From the NCBI GenBank assembly GCA_018267965.1, contig JAFDXK010000001.1, positions 1 through 64,000 of the forward strand: a stretch of DNA of 64,000 nucleotides, written 5' to 3'. The translations under genes were made by a program, and so were the position numbers. The stretch's first letter is position 1. Each line of letters begins with the position of its first letter. Source of the stretch: Bacteroidota bacterium. Lineage in GTDB: Bacteria > Bacteroidota > Bacteroidia > Chitinophagales > Chitinophagaceae. The notes beneath the pieces are model-generated. The model saw only the letters and a list, made by a program, of their open reading frames with translations, was not told the origin of the DNA and searched no databases. Below are positions 1-8,216 of this stretch, piece by piece.

Positions 1-136
1 AAATAATCGAGCCTTGTTAACCCCTGATTTGCCATCGGTTAACTAACAATTAACATTTAAGAGCAGCAAATTCACAAAAAAGTGGAGTGGAATAGCTAAC
101 TAATAGTTCTAATTAATTGTATTTCAATTAATTAGA

Positions 137-862
137 TTAATTATTGAGTCTTGTATTGGACGTGCGTGCCTTAACGCCACGTTTACGGTAAATGTTAACA
201 GTGCGTTTGATGTAATTAAAGCGAGCATAATCTCCCATATCGCGCCATTCTTCATATTTCGGCCTGAACAAGCGCTTATATACCTGAAGGCTATCGCCTG
301 CGAGCCTGGTAATATCATAAATGAGTTTATCGCTAAACTCCATGTCTACATACTTCTGCTCCTGTTTTTTCATGTATTCTTTTTGAAAAGCCCAGATTTG
401 CCTGTTTCTTTTGCTCATAGCGCTGAAAGGGTGTTCGATGGCATCTATGCCCTTGAGTTGCTGGTATTCCAACTCATGTTTGTATATGCGCGCGTACTTG
501 ATACTATCTGCTTTGTATGTAGGAGATGTTTCTTCGAATATTGGTACAGCAGCATTGTATTTCTGCATCCGTACCCTGAAATATGGCAGTTTACCCTGAG
601 GTAGGCGTATTCGCCAAACGGTGTATCCTTCTTTTTTAAATTCTATAAGCTGACCGGGGACAGCCTCAATAATAAAGGCCCCTTGTTTATTACTTAGCTT
701 TATGGTTTGTGTATGAATATTACTTACCAGCACTCCGTCCACAGGTTTGTTGTCGGCTGCGTCAGTTATTTCGCCCTGTATGGTTTGTCCGTTTGCAACG
801 GGAGACAAAGCACAGGTGAACAGACTGCAAAAGAGTAAAAACCGATTAAGCAAACCCAGCAT
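137..862 (-). CDS. Secreted protein with carboxypeptidase-like regulatory domain
   Basis: 241-aa exported protein. A hydrophobic signal peptide ends near residue 25 (VANGQ). It is followed by one carboxypeptidase-regulatory-like (transthyretin-type) beta domain at about residues 28-100, recognisable from the GEITDAADNKPVDGVLV opening. The C-terminal 140 residues are rich in charged and aromatic residues and match no family I recognise. This domain is common in Bacteroidota surface proteins, either fused to TonB receptors or stand-alone; here no plug or barrel follows. It is transcribed divergently from pyrD, and the two starts are under 100 bases apart. The molecular role is unknown; a periplasmic or surface location is inferred from the signal peptide. 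Confidence 0.75.
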   Translation of the reverse strand: MLGLLNRFLLFCSLFTCALSPVANGQTIQGEITDAADNKPVDGVLVSNIHTQTIKLSNKQGAFIIEAVPGQLIEFKKEGYTVWRIRLPQGKLPYFRVRMQKYNAAVPIFEETSPTYKADSIKYARIYKHELEYQQLKGIDAIEHPFSAMSKRNRQIWAFQKEYMKKQEQKYVDMEFSDKLIYDITRLAGDSLQVYKRLFRPKYEEWRDMGDYARFNYIKRTVNIYRKRGVKARTSNTRLNN

Positions 863-940
863 AAGACGGGGTTAAAGATACAAGTAATGAGCCGGAGGGG
901 AGCAATTCAAATTGTTAAAAAACAAACAATTAGCTTGATG

Positions 941-948
941 TATCTTTG
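941..948 (+). promoter_or_regulatory. -7 promoter element of pyrD
   Basis: TATCTTTG is a perfect match to the Bacteroidota primary-sigma -7 consensus TAnnTTTG. It ends 7 bases before the ATG at 956, so the transcript would have almost no leader. No convincing -33 TTTG is seen. Confidence 0.6.
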
Positions 949-955
949 CCCCGCT

Positions 956-1984
956 ATGTATGGCATTATTAGAAGTATTTTATTCCGTATTGATCCTGAA
1001 AAAGTGCATCATTTGGTAGTAAAAGCCCTGCAAATGGGATATAGCATACCTTTTTTGCGTGGGTGGATGCAAAAACAATACACCGTAAAAGATAAAACAT
1101 TAGAAAAAGAGCTATGGGGTATCAGGTTTCCCAATCCTGTAGGGTTGGCAGCGGGCTTTGATAAGGATGCTAAATATTCTGATGCATTGGCCTGCCTGGG
1201 GTTTGGTTTCGTAGAAGTAGGTACAGTGACACCAAGGCCACAACCCGGTAACCCGTTGCCACGTTTATTCAGGTTGCCGGCAGATAAAGCGCTTATCAAC
1301 AGGATGGGATTTAATAATGAAGGCTCAGCAGGTGCTGCTGAACGATTGAGGCATCGGAAAGAAAAGATAGTAATAGGTGGTAATATTGGTAAGAATAAAG
1401 ATACAGCCAATGAAAATGCTATAGATGATTATGAGGCTTGTTTTAAAGACTTATATGATGTGGTAGATTATTTTGTAGTAAATGTTAGTAGCCCGAACAC
1501 TCCCGGCTTGCGTGCGCTGCAGGATAAAGGCCCTTTGACACAGATTCTCAACAGGTTGATGGAACTCAATAAGGTGATGGGGAAGCCTAAGCCGTTATTG
1601 TTAAAAATTGCGCCAGACCTCACTAACGAACAATTGGACGATATTATTGAAATTGTAGCAACAACGGGTATCAATGGTTTAGTAGCAACAAACACCACAC
1701 TTGACAGAAGCAAACTAACAACCGCTAAAGAACAAGTAGAAGCAATTGGAGCAGGTGGATTGAGCGGATTGCCCGTGCGCGAACGTGCTACAGAGGTGAT
1801 ACGTTACATTTGTAACAAAAGTAACGGAACGATACCTGTAATAGCAGTAGGAGGTATATTTACGGCTGCTGATGCTAAAGAGAAGTTAGATGCAGGTGCA
1901 TCGCTGGTACAAGTATATACAGGTTTCATTTATGAAGGCCCTGCAACTGTTGCTAATATTTGCAAAGGTTTGTTAGATAAATAA
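956..1984 (+). CDS. pyrD: Dihydroorotate dehydrogenase (quinone), class 2
   Basis: Fourth step of UMP synthesis: oxidises dihydroorotate to orotate and passes electrons to quinone at the inner membrane. From the ATG at 956 the protein is 342 aa, typical for class 2. The N-terminal membrane-associating helix (IIRSILFRIDPEKVHH) is present. NRMGFNNEG and the VNVSSPNTPGLR motif carry the FMN/substrate site and the class-2 catalytic Ser. The C-terminus has the IPVIAVGGI phosphate-binding strand. The reading frame is open back to 887, but the -7 box at 941-948 makes 956 the likely start. terC follows 12 bases later, suggesting co-transcription. Confidence 0.95.
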   Translation: MYGIIRSILFRIDPEKVHHLVVKALQMGYSIPFLRGWMQKQYTVKDKTLEKELWGIRFPNPVGLAAGFDKDAKYSDALACLGFGFVEVGTVTPRPQPGNPLPRLFRLPADKALINRMGFNNEGSAGAAERLRHRKEKIVIGGNIGKNKDTANENAIDDYEACFKDLYDVVDYFVVNVSSPNTPGLRALQDKGPLTQILNRLMELNKVMGKPKPLLLKIAPDLTNEQLDDIIEIVATTGINGLVATNTTLDRSKLTTAKEQVEAIGAGGLSGLPVRERATEVIRYICNKSNGTIPVIAVGGIFTAADAKEKLDAGASLVQVYTGFIYEGPATVANICKGLLDK

Positions 1985-1996
1985 TTCATTCATTAC

Positions 1997-2794
1997 ATGC
2001 ACGAACTGTTTTCCGTAGACGGATTGATAAGCCTTGTTACGCTTGCTTTATTAGAAATAATATTGGGCGTTGATAATGTGATATTTGTGTCCATCATTAT
2101 GGGGCGTATGCCTAAGGACCAGCAATTAAATGCCAGGCGCGTTTGGATGTTTGCGGGTATTGGTGTGCGTATCATCTTATTGCTGGGATTAAGCTGGCTT
2201 GTTACGCAAAAAGGCAAACCTGTTTTTACTATATATGATAAAGGGTTTGACCTGTCGAGCCTGGTAATGTTGGGTGGGGGTATATTCCTATTGTATAAAA
2301 CAGTTAAAGAGATACATCATAAACTGGAAGGCGAAGATGAGACTATGCAAGATGGTAATGGGAAGAAAAAAGGAAGCAGTTTTGCAGCTGCCGTAGGACA
2401 AATCATACTGGTGGATATGATATTTTCTTTCGATAGTATGATAACCGCTGTTGGTATAGCCAAGCATGTAGAAGTGATGATAGTGGCTGTGGTTATAGCC
2501 ATGTTCATCATGTTCCTGTTCAGCCACCGAATAGCCAACTTTATTCATAAGCATCCTACACTCAAAATGCTGGCACTTTCTTTTCTGGTGATGGTAGGTG
2601 TGGTATTGATAATAGAAGGTTGGGATAGTGAAGGTGCTCATGCGCTGGGATTGAAGAACTACGTATATTTTGCAATGGCTTTCTCATTTGCGGTAGAAAT
2701 GCTGAATATGCGTATGCTGAAGAAATCTAAGGGAAAAACAGTGGTATTGAACGAGCCTGACCCTGAGAAAATTGATATAAAAGAAGGATTGTAA
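1997..2794 (+). CDS. terC: TerC family integral membrane protein
   Basis: 265-aa polytopic membrane protein of the TerC family, whose members are linked to tellurite resistance and, in several bacteria, to manganese efflux and metalation of exported proteins. The two family signatures are visible: EIILGVDNVIFVSI near residue 20 and DMIFSFDSMITAVGIA near residue 140, each with acidic residues inside a membrane helix that are thought to bind metal. About seven hydrophobic segments are present. It lies 12 bases after pyrD in the same direction. Its transcription terminator has been split by an IS1595-type insertion, so read-through into the element is possible. The substrate cannot be told from sequence. 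Confidence 0.9.
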   Translation: MHELFSVDGLISLVTLALLEIILGVDNVIFVSIIMGRMPKDQQLNARRVWMFAGIGVRIILLLGLSWLVTQKGKPVFTIYDKGFDLSSLVMLGGGIFLLYKTVKEIHHKLEGEDETMQDGNGKKKGSSFAAAVGQIILVDMIFSFDSMITAVGIAKHVEVMIVAVVIAMFIMFLFSHRIANFIHKHPTLKMLALSFLVMVGVVLIIEGWDSEGAHALGLKNYVYFAMAFSFAVEMLNMRMLKKSKGKTVVLNEPDPEKIDIKEGL

Positions 2795-2802
2795 TAAAAT
2801 GT

Positions 2803-2822
2803 AAAAAGCCCCGATACGGGGG
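2803..2822 (+). terminator. Remnant of the terC terminator, interrupted by the insertion
   Basis: The hairpin CCCC-GATAC-GGGG is kept, but the insertion begins right after it, so the T-tract is gone. The second copy with its T-tract is at the far side of the element (5200-5217). The undisturbed site would have been a textbook terminator with an A-tract, a CCCC/GGGG stem and six Ts. Confidence 0.75.
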
Positions 2823-2843
2823 TAACTATATATCACTTTACAC
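2820..2843 (+). repeat. Left terminal inverted repeat of the IS1595-family element
   Basis: Begins GGGTAACTATATA and ends TTTACAC. It matches the reverse complement of 5176-5199 at 21 of 24 positions, with mismatches at positions 14, 15 and 17. Confidence 0.85.
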
Positions 2844-2883
2844 TGGTATATTTTTTTGTATATTGGGAAAATAAAATAGCACT

Positions 2884-3180
2884 ATGGAAAATAACGACAT
2901 TGTATTAATTGAATTCAAAGGATATGTAAAAGCTATACTTGCAGAATACCGCAATAAACTGGATGAAACAGTAGCGCACAAAAACTCAGGTAATGTTATA
3001 GGGTTTTATCTTGATAACTTTAAGGAAATTACATCCAGATTAACAATAGAGCAAATTGACGCACTACATAAATTCCAAGGGGATGCTAGTGAATGTTTAG
3101 ATTTTATGGATAAAACAATGCAATTTATTAAAGACGAGCTATCCAAATTCAATTCCGAGATACGTGCCTATATGGAATAA
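2884..3180 (+). CDS. Hypothetical 98-aa protein carried by the insertion element
   Basis: 98 aa, acidic and mostly helical in appearance, with no signal peptide or membrane segment. I do not recognise the family. It starts 41 bases inside the left inverted repeat and is convergent with the KilA-N gene, with which it shares a bidirectional terminator at 3184-3206. It is therefore likely cargo of the element rather than a chromosomal gene. Codon use is like that of its neighbours. A role in regulation or stability of the element is possible, but nothing in the sequence shows it. Confidence 0.6.
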   Translation: MENNDIVLIEFKGYVKAILAEYRNKLDETVAHKNSGNVIGFYLDNFKEITSRLTIEQIDALHKFQGDASECLDFMDKTMQFIKDELSKFNSEIRAYME

Positions 3181-3183
3181 AAA

Positions 3184-3206
3184 AAGCCCGATTAACTTTC
3201 GGGCTT
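3184..3206. terminator. Bidirectional terminator between the 98-aa gene and KilA-N gene
   Basis: Stem AAGCCCGA / TCGGGCTT with a 7-base loop that holds the KilA-N stop codon. A-rich sequence on the left and T-rich sequence on the right let it serve both strands. Confidence 0.8.
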
Positions 3207-4172
3207 ATCTTTTGGGTTATGATTGAGTGCTTTTTTTAGTTTGCTATCAAAGTCTGATAGCTGTTCTTCTTTTTTTACCATTGGCTTCGCAGGGAACATG
3301 CCTTTTCTATCCGTACCAAGAAAAGGTTGAAATTCTCCATCTGCATTTTTTCTTAGGTTGTTGTGTGGTGCTATCCTGTCTAGTACTTGCAATTGCTCTT
3401 TTGCAATTTCCCTTAATCGTTCAAGCCTTTCATCAAACGGCAGGTTTTGTTTAATCATATCCGCATTAATACCCTCAAGGCTTTGCATTACTGATAATTC
3501 ATTGATACTCGCATACTCCCTTGCATTTTGACCTTTAATAGCCAATTCGGGGTTTGCCTCCCTCCATTGTCTTGCAGTAAAGCCAAACAAAGCAAGATTT
3601 AATATATCCCCCTCCTCAGCATACACTAAGAATAATTTATCCTCAGGTAGTTTAGACAATGGCAGTTTATATTTTTTAACAGCATCGGTTTGGACATGAT
3701 ATTGCGCCTTAGCTAATAATCTTCTTACGTTCCATTCTATATTATTCGCGTTGCTTTCAATTTCCTTAAGCCTCTGAAACTCTTTTATTAGGTACAATTT
3801 GAATATAGGGCTGATGTATGAGCCAAATTCAAACGCTATATCCTTATGGGCGTACGTACCGCCCGTTTTGCCTTCTTTTGAATATATACCAATCGCTCCC
3901 GTGTTCTCTATCCATGATTTTACGCTAAGGGTTGGCATCTCATTGAAATTATCCTTAACGTGTTGGAATCCCAACACGTTAAAAATGTTACTGTTTAGAG
4001 CCTCCCATGTGCCCAAAAACTCAATTGTATTTTTTGTATTTAACCAGTTCCTAATAACATCAGCAGGTCTGGCGTCGTCACCTTTGGATTTAACCATATC
4101 CGTTAATGATATATAGTCATCTTCTACATTTACAGGGTATCCCTGCACTCTTATTACGTCCTTCTTTCTCAT
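3192..4172 (-). CDS. KilA-N domain DNA-binding protein
   Basis: 326 aa. The N-terminal 125 residues form a KilA-N domain (DYISLTDMVK..., VIRNWLNTKNTIEFLGTWE, then the GGTYAHKDIAFEFGSYISPIFKLYLIKEF tail that is highly typical). The KilA-N fold binds DNA and is widespread in phages and large DNA viruses. The C-terminal part (FLVYAEEGDILNLALFGFTA, REANPELAIKGQNAREYA) is the helical region commonly attached in Bacteroidota homologues. The start codon follows the transposase stop by a single base, so the two are translationally coupled. Inference: a passenger gene that helps or regulates the element, or confers a DNA-related trait on the host. Confidence 0.85.
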   Translation of the reverse strand: MRKKDVIRVQGYPVNVEDDYISLTDMVKSKGDDARPADVIRNWLNTKNTIEFLGTWEALNSNIFNVLGFQHVKDNFNEMPTLSVKSWIENTGAIGIYSKEGKTGGTYAHKDIAFEFGSYISPIFKLYLIKEFQRLKEIESNANNIEWNVRRLLAKAQYHVQTDAVKKYKLPLSKLPEDKLFLVYAEEGDILNLALFGFTARQWREANPELAIKGQNAREYASINELSVMQSLEGINADMIKQNLPFDERLERLREIAKEQLQVLDRIAPHNNLRKNADGEFQPFLGTDRKGMFPAKPMVKKEEQLSDFDSKLKKALNHNPKDKPES

Positions 4173-4173
4173 G

Positions 4174-5109
4174 TTACTTAGCGATTAAAGTGTTATAAGT
4201 TAAACGATTTGTACAATTTGTAAGCATTAAATTAAAGCGTTCACACTCGGTTGAAGTGCGAGTATTGTAACGGAATGATAATTCGTTAGCATATTTCTGC
4301 ATATGCTTTCCGCTTAAATAATGATATGTACCGATAACCATACGGTCAAACATAGAGAATACGCCCTCAATGCTATTAGTGTGTATAGTTTGTTCCCTTA
4401 CATATTCCTTTTTACCGTGGTCTACTGTTTCGTGTGCTGCAAAATATTTACCTGCGTTATTGTATGAATTAGACATATCAGTAAGTAATACCGAGTCGCT
4501 ACTCACATTATTCAATACATTTTCAAACACAGTCTTTGTGGCTACATGCTGCAGTTTTAAAGCACCGCCTCTTACTAAATAACCCATAACCATATGCTTA
4601 TTATTATTCGCTCCCGCTGCGCCTATAGCCTTTCTTTTCTTGTGCGTCATGTTCTTCATCTTGCCACCTACGTAAGTTTCATCTACCTCAACGATTTGAC
4701 CGCCACCGCCTAACTTACCGTCCTCGTTATCGCTTGCATCTATCCCGAAACAGTTACGGATGCGTTGAGCCATAAACCAGGCTGTCTTTTGGGTAACGTT
4801 CAAATCTTTAGCTAACTGTAAAGAAGATATGCCTTTCTTGTGTCCTGTAAGTAAGTAGATAGCTACAAACCAAGTTTGTAATTCAATCTTAGTATTATCG
4901 AATAGTGTAGCAGTACGAACGTTGAAATACTTACCAGTGTTTTTGCACTTGTATTTATTACCTGCACATTTATAAACTTTTGAAGTTTCATCAAATGGAG
5001 AAACAACATTCCCGCCCCAACGAAGTTGCTCTAAATGCTCGATGCAAACTTGTTCAGACGGAAAGGCTTTTACTAACTCTCTAACTGATTTAAAATCCTT
5101 GTTTATCAT
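4174..5109 (-). CDS. IS1595-family transposase
   Basis: 311 aa, full length for the family. The N-terminal zinc-ribbon-like region (CIEHLEQLRWGG... YKCKNTGKYFNVRTATLFDNTKI) reads like IS1595 members in Bacteroidota that have lost the first CxxC pair. The catalytic core shows VDETYVGGK (first Asp), LLTDMSNSYN (second Asp) and HTNSIEGVFSMFDR, followed by GTYHYLSGKHMQKYANELSFRYNTR, which is diagnostic of IS1595. No frameshift or internal stop is present. It is the first gene of a two-gene operon with kilA-N and has a recognisable promoter at 5127-5134. Confidence 0.93.
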   Translation of the reverse strand: MINKDFKSVRELVKAFPSEQVCIEHLEQLRWGGNVVSPFDETSKVYKCAGNKYKCKNTGKYFNVRTATLFDNTKIELQTWFVAIYLLTGHKKGISSLQLAKDLNVTQKTAWFMAQRIRNCFGIDASDNEDGKLGGGGQIVEVDETYVGGKMKNMTHKKRKAIGAAGANNNKHMVMGYLVRGGALKLQHVATKTVFENVLNNVSSDSVLLTDMSNSYNNAGKYFAAHETVDHGKKEYVREQTIHTNSIEGVFSMFDRMVIGTYHYLSGKHMQKYANELSFRYNTRTSTECERFNLMLTNCTNRLTYNTLIAK

Positions 5110-5126
5110 ACTATCTAATTAGACTG

Positions 5127-5134
5127 TAAAGATA
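5127..5134 (-). promoter_or_regulatory. -7 element for the transposase operon
   Basis: Minus-strand TATCTTTA (one mismatch to TAnnTTTG) with an upstream TTTG about 20 bases away, fitting the -33/-7 spacing of Bacteroidota promoters. Confidence 0.55.
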
Positions 5135-5175
5135 GTAGATTGTTACACCAATTCCAAATATTTAGTCAACTTTTT

Positions 5176-5199
5176 GTGTAAAATTGTATATAGTTACCC
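5176..5199 (-). repeat. Right terminal inverted repeat of the IS1595-family element
   Basis: Reverse complement begins GGGTAACTATATA. It pairs with 2820-2843 at 21/24 positions and is followed directly by the duplicated target CCGATACGG. Confidence 0.85.
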
Positions 5200-5217
5200 C
5201 CGATACGGGGCTTTTTT
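5200..5217 (+). terminator. Right-hand copy of the terC terminator
   Basis: CCCCGATACGGGG followed by CTTTTTT. This is the duplicated half of the original terC terminator that kept its T-tract, so it can still stop transcripts leaving the element. Confidence 0.75.
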
Positions 5218-5284
5218 GTTGCATATAGAGAATAAAAGAGGGTAATAAAACAGGATAAGCTATACTTGCCCTGCCTGATAGTTT

Positions 5285-5383
5285 TTAAAAGTTCACTGCT
5301 AACACGATGCAAGTAAGTATTGAAACGAACAGCATGATTTTTTTAGTTGCTTCAGTTTTGCGGATGTTAGTAGCGTGTTTCAT
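5285..5383 (-). CDS. Possible 32-aa single-span membrane peptide
   Basis: An ATG-initiated reading frame encodes 32 residues: a basic N-terminal half (KHATNIRKTEATKK) followed by a hydrophobic helix (IMLFVSILTCIVLAV). That topology is coherent for a small membrane protein. A CATCTTTG box (one mismatch to TAnnTTTG) lies about 50 bases upstream on the same strand near 5430. There is no recognised homologue and it is too short for codon statistics. The rest of the 5110-5666 gap holds only the element end, the terminator copy and promoter-like AT-rich DNA. Confidence 0.35.
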   Translation of the reverse strand: MKHATNIRKTEATKKIMLFVSILTCIVLAVNF

Positions 5384-5666
5384 AATTTTTGTTTTGTGTG
5401 TGTTTTTTATTTTTTGTTTTGTTGACACAAAGATGCATCACTCTGCGGCCGCTCTCCAAAATAAACGCGATGGTTAACTTGAGCTTTATAATTGATTAAC
5501 GGGATAGTTTGTTAATGATTAACTGCCTGTTTGAAAATGAAGTGTTAATCGATGTATGAAACGCTTTTCAGTAAAGGGTTTTCGACCAGTACAGAAGCGT
5601 ATTGAATTACTGTTTTTATTGGGATTTATTTATAAATACGTTATTTTCATTTGCAATTTGAGTGAT

Positions 5667-6026
5667 ATGAAAAAAGCATTGATGATAATAATGTTGCTTT
5701 GTTGTGTGAGGTATAGCAAAGCACAACAAACTACCTACGGTAAACAAAATAATAATGAGCAGGTACAGCTGACATTCAGTATGAAGGTTTATCCTAATCC
5801 GGCTAAGACATTTTTGAATGTGTATGTTGAATGCCCAACACCTCAATCATTTAGTATTGCTGTGTATGATATGACATACAAAACATGGCTGAACGAATGG
5901 AAGGTAGCATCGAGAAAAACTTACCAGCAAAGTATAGATGTATCTAAACTGCCCAATGGCAGCTATAAAGTGGTGGTTAAGACAGAACAAGGGCAAAAAG
6001 AAGAGCTTGTTAATGTCGTTCACTAG
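5667..6026 (+). CDS. Small secreted protein that is essentially a T9SS sorting domain
   Basis: 119 aa from the ATG at 5667, chosen because it starts the signal peptide (KKALMIIMLLCCVRYSKAQ); the frame is open further upstream to 5556. After about 15 linker residues nearly the whole mature protein is a type A T9SS C-terminal sorting domain: MKVYPNPAKTFLNVYVE, the QQSIDVSKLPNGSYKVVVKT strand pair and a final VNVVH. Such domains direct cargo through the outer membrane and are usually removed. Here almost no cargo precedes it, so the protein may be a decayed remnant, a small surface peptide, or a protein whose domain stays attached. Confidence 0.75.
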   Translation: MKKALMIIMLLCCVRYSKAQQTTYGKQNNNEQVQLTFSMKVYPNPAKTFLNVYVECPTPQSFSIAVYDMTYKTWLNEWKVASRKTYQQSIDVSKLPNGSYKVVVKTEQGQKEELVNVVH

Positions 6027-6191
6027 TAGTTGGTGCCAAAACAATTGTCATATTATTGAAGAGAATTGTAATCCAGTTGTCAAAATATTGTCATGTGAGT
6101 GTGTTTGCTATATGAACTGAATGAAAATATGAGTAGATTTATATTGAAACTGAGCCAATATATTATGTCACCCTTTTTAAAATAGCCTGTT

Positions 6192-7574
6192 ATGAGACAA
6201 TTAAACATACTGTTACTGTTTCTGGTTATGGTCCCGGCATTTGCTGTTGCGGGGGAAAAGCAAGGTCTTACAACCGGGGTGGTAATAACAGGCAGTTTCC
6301 CTCACTTTTCTCCAACCCAACCAGTAACCGGTGGTGGTTCATCAGTTGTTACATACCGTTTGATAGCAAAAACAAATGCAAAATTTGACGGCACATCATT
6401 TATGCCAATTGATTCAACTAATTACTCCTATTCCAACGGGCGAGGCGGCGCGGTGAACCAGGATAATCCATATAACGACGAAGCCATATTTTTTGATGAT
6501 AGCTACACTTATTATTACAATGCAATTGCAGGAATGTATGATAATAAGCTATACAGAAAACAAAGCTTTGATGCAGACAACAGAGTTGTATCATTAACAT
6601 ATTCATCTTGGAGAGCATCAACTGCCATATGGAAAGATTCTGCACGTTATTTATACGCATATGTACCAGGTACCCGAAAGATAGACCTTTCAAGCTTTGA
6701 ATTGTACCAGGGTGGCTCTATGTGGGTGCAGCATGATAAGTCTCAACTTAGCTATAATAACGATAATGTAGTAAGTGTGGTTTCTAATTCGTACGACGCA
6801 ATATTTACGTACGATGCTAATAATAACATTACAAGTGTACAGGACAAAGTGTTTGACCATGCCAGTGGCCAGCTGTTTAATAATCAGCGCAAGTCTTACA
6901 CTTACAACGCTGACAATGACGTATTGACTTTTACACTTGAGGTATGGAATACGGGTTCGTCTGCATGGGTAAAAAGTAAATACTGGGAATACACTTATAA
7001 TACTACTACAAAGAGACAAGAAACATCTATTGAATATAACTGGAGTGGTGGTACATGGGAAGCTTATGCTAAACATTTATATGCTTTTGATAACGATGGA
7101 AAGAAGCTATCAGAAACTGTAATGTTATGGAACAATACCACTGCAGGCTATTCTAATTATACTAATGAGGTGTGGAGTTATAATGCTGCCGGATTGGTAT
7201 CTGCCATCACCACCGCCACATGGGATAACAGTGCAAGCGGATGGAAATATGGAACGAATAATAGCCAGACACGTTACTATTACGAATTTTACTTCCCTAC
7301 AGTTGTAGACAAAAATGTAGCTAATAACGGGTTGAGTATATATCCTGTACCTGCAAATAACATGGTGAATTTGCATATCAAATGGAATGGTACCAATGAA
7401 TACCACGCCAGTATATATAACCTTTCAGGCGTTGCGGTTCGTGATTGGACAGATAAAGGTGCTGCTGAATACGACAAGCAAATAGATATAGCAGACCTAC
7501 CTGCAGGTAACTACTTCGTGAAATTAACTGATGGGCAATCAATGCTAACACAACCACTTGTGGTGATTAAATAA
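6192..7574 (+). CDS. T9SS-secreted protein with YD-like beta repeats
   Basis: 460 aa. Signal peptide at residues 1-20 (ending VAG-E). The middle, about residues 80-360, is built of tyrosine-rich repeats such as YTYNADNDVLTF, YAFDNDGKKLSE and WSYNAAGLVSAIT, resembling YD/RHS-type beta-strand repeats. A type A sorting domain closes the protein (LSIYPVPANNMVNLH ... DLPAGNYFVKLTDGQSM). It is exported through Sec and then T9SS to the surface or medium. No catalytic motif is seen; binding or adhesion is the likely role. It stands alone with a strong terminator after it at 7599-7626. Confidence 0.8.
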   Translation: MRQLNILLLFLVMVPAFAVAGEKQGLTTGVVITGSFPHFSPTQPVTGGGSSVVTYRLIAKTNAKFDGTSFMPIDSTNYSYSNGRGGAVNQDNPYNDEAIFFDDSYTYYYNAIAGMYDNKLYRKQSFDADNRVVSLTYSSWRASTAIWKDSARYLYAYVPGTRKIDLSSFELYQGGSMWVQHDKSQLSYNNDNVVSVVSNSYDAIFTYDANNNITSVQDKVFDHASGQLFNNQRKSYTYNADNDVLTFTLEVWNTGSSAWVKSKYWEYTYNTTTKRQETSIEYNWSGGTWEAYAKHLYAFDNDGKKLSETVMLWNNTTAGYSNYTNEVWSYNAAGLVSAITTATWDNSASGWKYGTNNSQTRYYYEFYFPTVVDKNVANNGLSIYPVPANNMVNLHIKWNGTNEYHASIYNLSGVAVRDWTDKGAAEYDKQIDIADLPAGNYFVKLTDGQSMLTQPLVVIK

Positions 7575-7598
7575 AAGCAATTCATAATGGTTTTTTGA

Positions 7599-7626
7599 AG
7601 GCTGCCGTATTACCGGCAGCTTTTTA
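7599..7626 (+). terminator. Rho-independent terminator after the YD-like T9SS gene
   Basis: GCTGCCG / CGGCAGC stem with a 6-base loop, followed by TTTTT. Confidence 0.85.
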
Positions 7627-7697
7627 GTTTTCAGATATTTTATTGATAAGTGCTATAAATTGTCATTTTTGTTATTTTTATGTATCGGTACTTCGTT

Positions 7698-8216
7698 ATG
7701 AGATATATTTTAATATTCATATTGTGTTTAGCCGTTACCACATCTAAAGCCCAGGATGACGGATATGAACCTATGCAGGCAAGAGTATTAGCTTTGGATA
7801 CTAACTTGAATATTGCAAAGCGTTTTTCAGAAGTAATAGGAGGTATGGTAAAAGGGTATAACCTGGCTTTTGTAGATAATGAGAAACGATATATGGTGAG
7901 GTATGTGTTCAAGAATCAGAAAAATGAAACCTTACGAATCGACTACAACTTTGTTATGGAAAGTGAAGGGGATGGTGAAGCAGATACAAAAGCAGCTAAG
8001 AAGCCGGTAGTCACTATGCAGCGCATAAGCGGAGAGTTGAGTGCAATAACTGTTATCTATAATTTTTTGTTTGGTGCCAATTTATCTCCTGAGAGGATAA
8101 TGGATGTCAGCACGCAGGGTTCGAGGGTGAAGTACAACAATAATAAAGAATGTGAGTTTACTCTACTTGCTGATGATTATGAGCCCGGATATTGGGTAAT
8201 GTCGTTTCACAGGTAA
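7698..8216 (+). CDS. Hypothetical exported protein
   Basis: 172 aa from the ATG at 7698; the frame opens at 7680, but 7698 begins the signal peptide (RYILIFILCLAVTTSKAQ). The mature part contains a lysine/acidic linker (GEADTKAAKKP) and no motif I recognise. A short interior stretch (ITVIYNFLFGANLSPERIMDVS) could be an amphipathic helix. It is convergent with the 512-aa gene, with a shared terminator between them. Export to the periplasm is the only supported statement. Confidence 0.65.
   Translation: MRYILIFILCLAVTTSKAQDDGYEPMQARVLALDTNLNIAKRFSEVIGGMVKGYNLAFVDNEKRYMVRYVFKNQKNETLRIDYNFVMESEGDGEADTKAAKKPVVTMQRISGELSAITVIYNFLFGANLSPERIMDVSTQGSRVKYNNNKECEFTLLADDYEPGYWVMSFHR

Larger units (their letters stand above)
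2820..5199 (-). mobile_element. IS1595-family insertion element with cargo genes
   Basis: A 2380-bp element bounded by 24-bp inverted repeats (2820-2843 and 5176-5199, 21/24 identical, both beginning GGGTAACTATATA). It contains an IS1595-type transposase and a KilA-N gene on the minus strand, and a 98-aa gene on the plus strand. It sits inside the terC terminator stem. The flanks carry CCGATACGG on both sides (2811-2819 and 5200-5208). Because the site is itself palindromic the duplication can be read as 7-13 bp, and an 8-bp reading (CGATACGG), as usual for IS1595, is possible. The transposase looks intact, so the element may be active. Confidence 0.85.

Noticed and set aside
8112-8130. GGTTCGAGGGT resembling a tRNA T-arm
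   Set aside because: It lies inside the coding sequence of a signal-peptide protein and lacks all other tRNA features.
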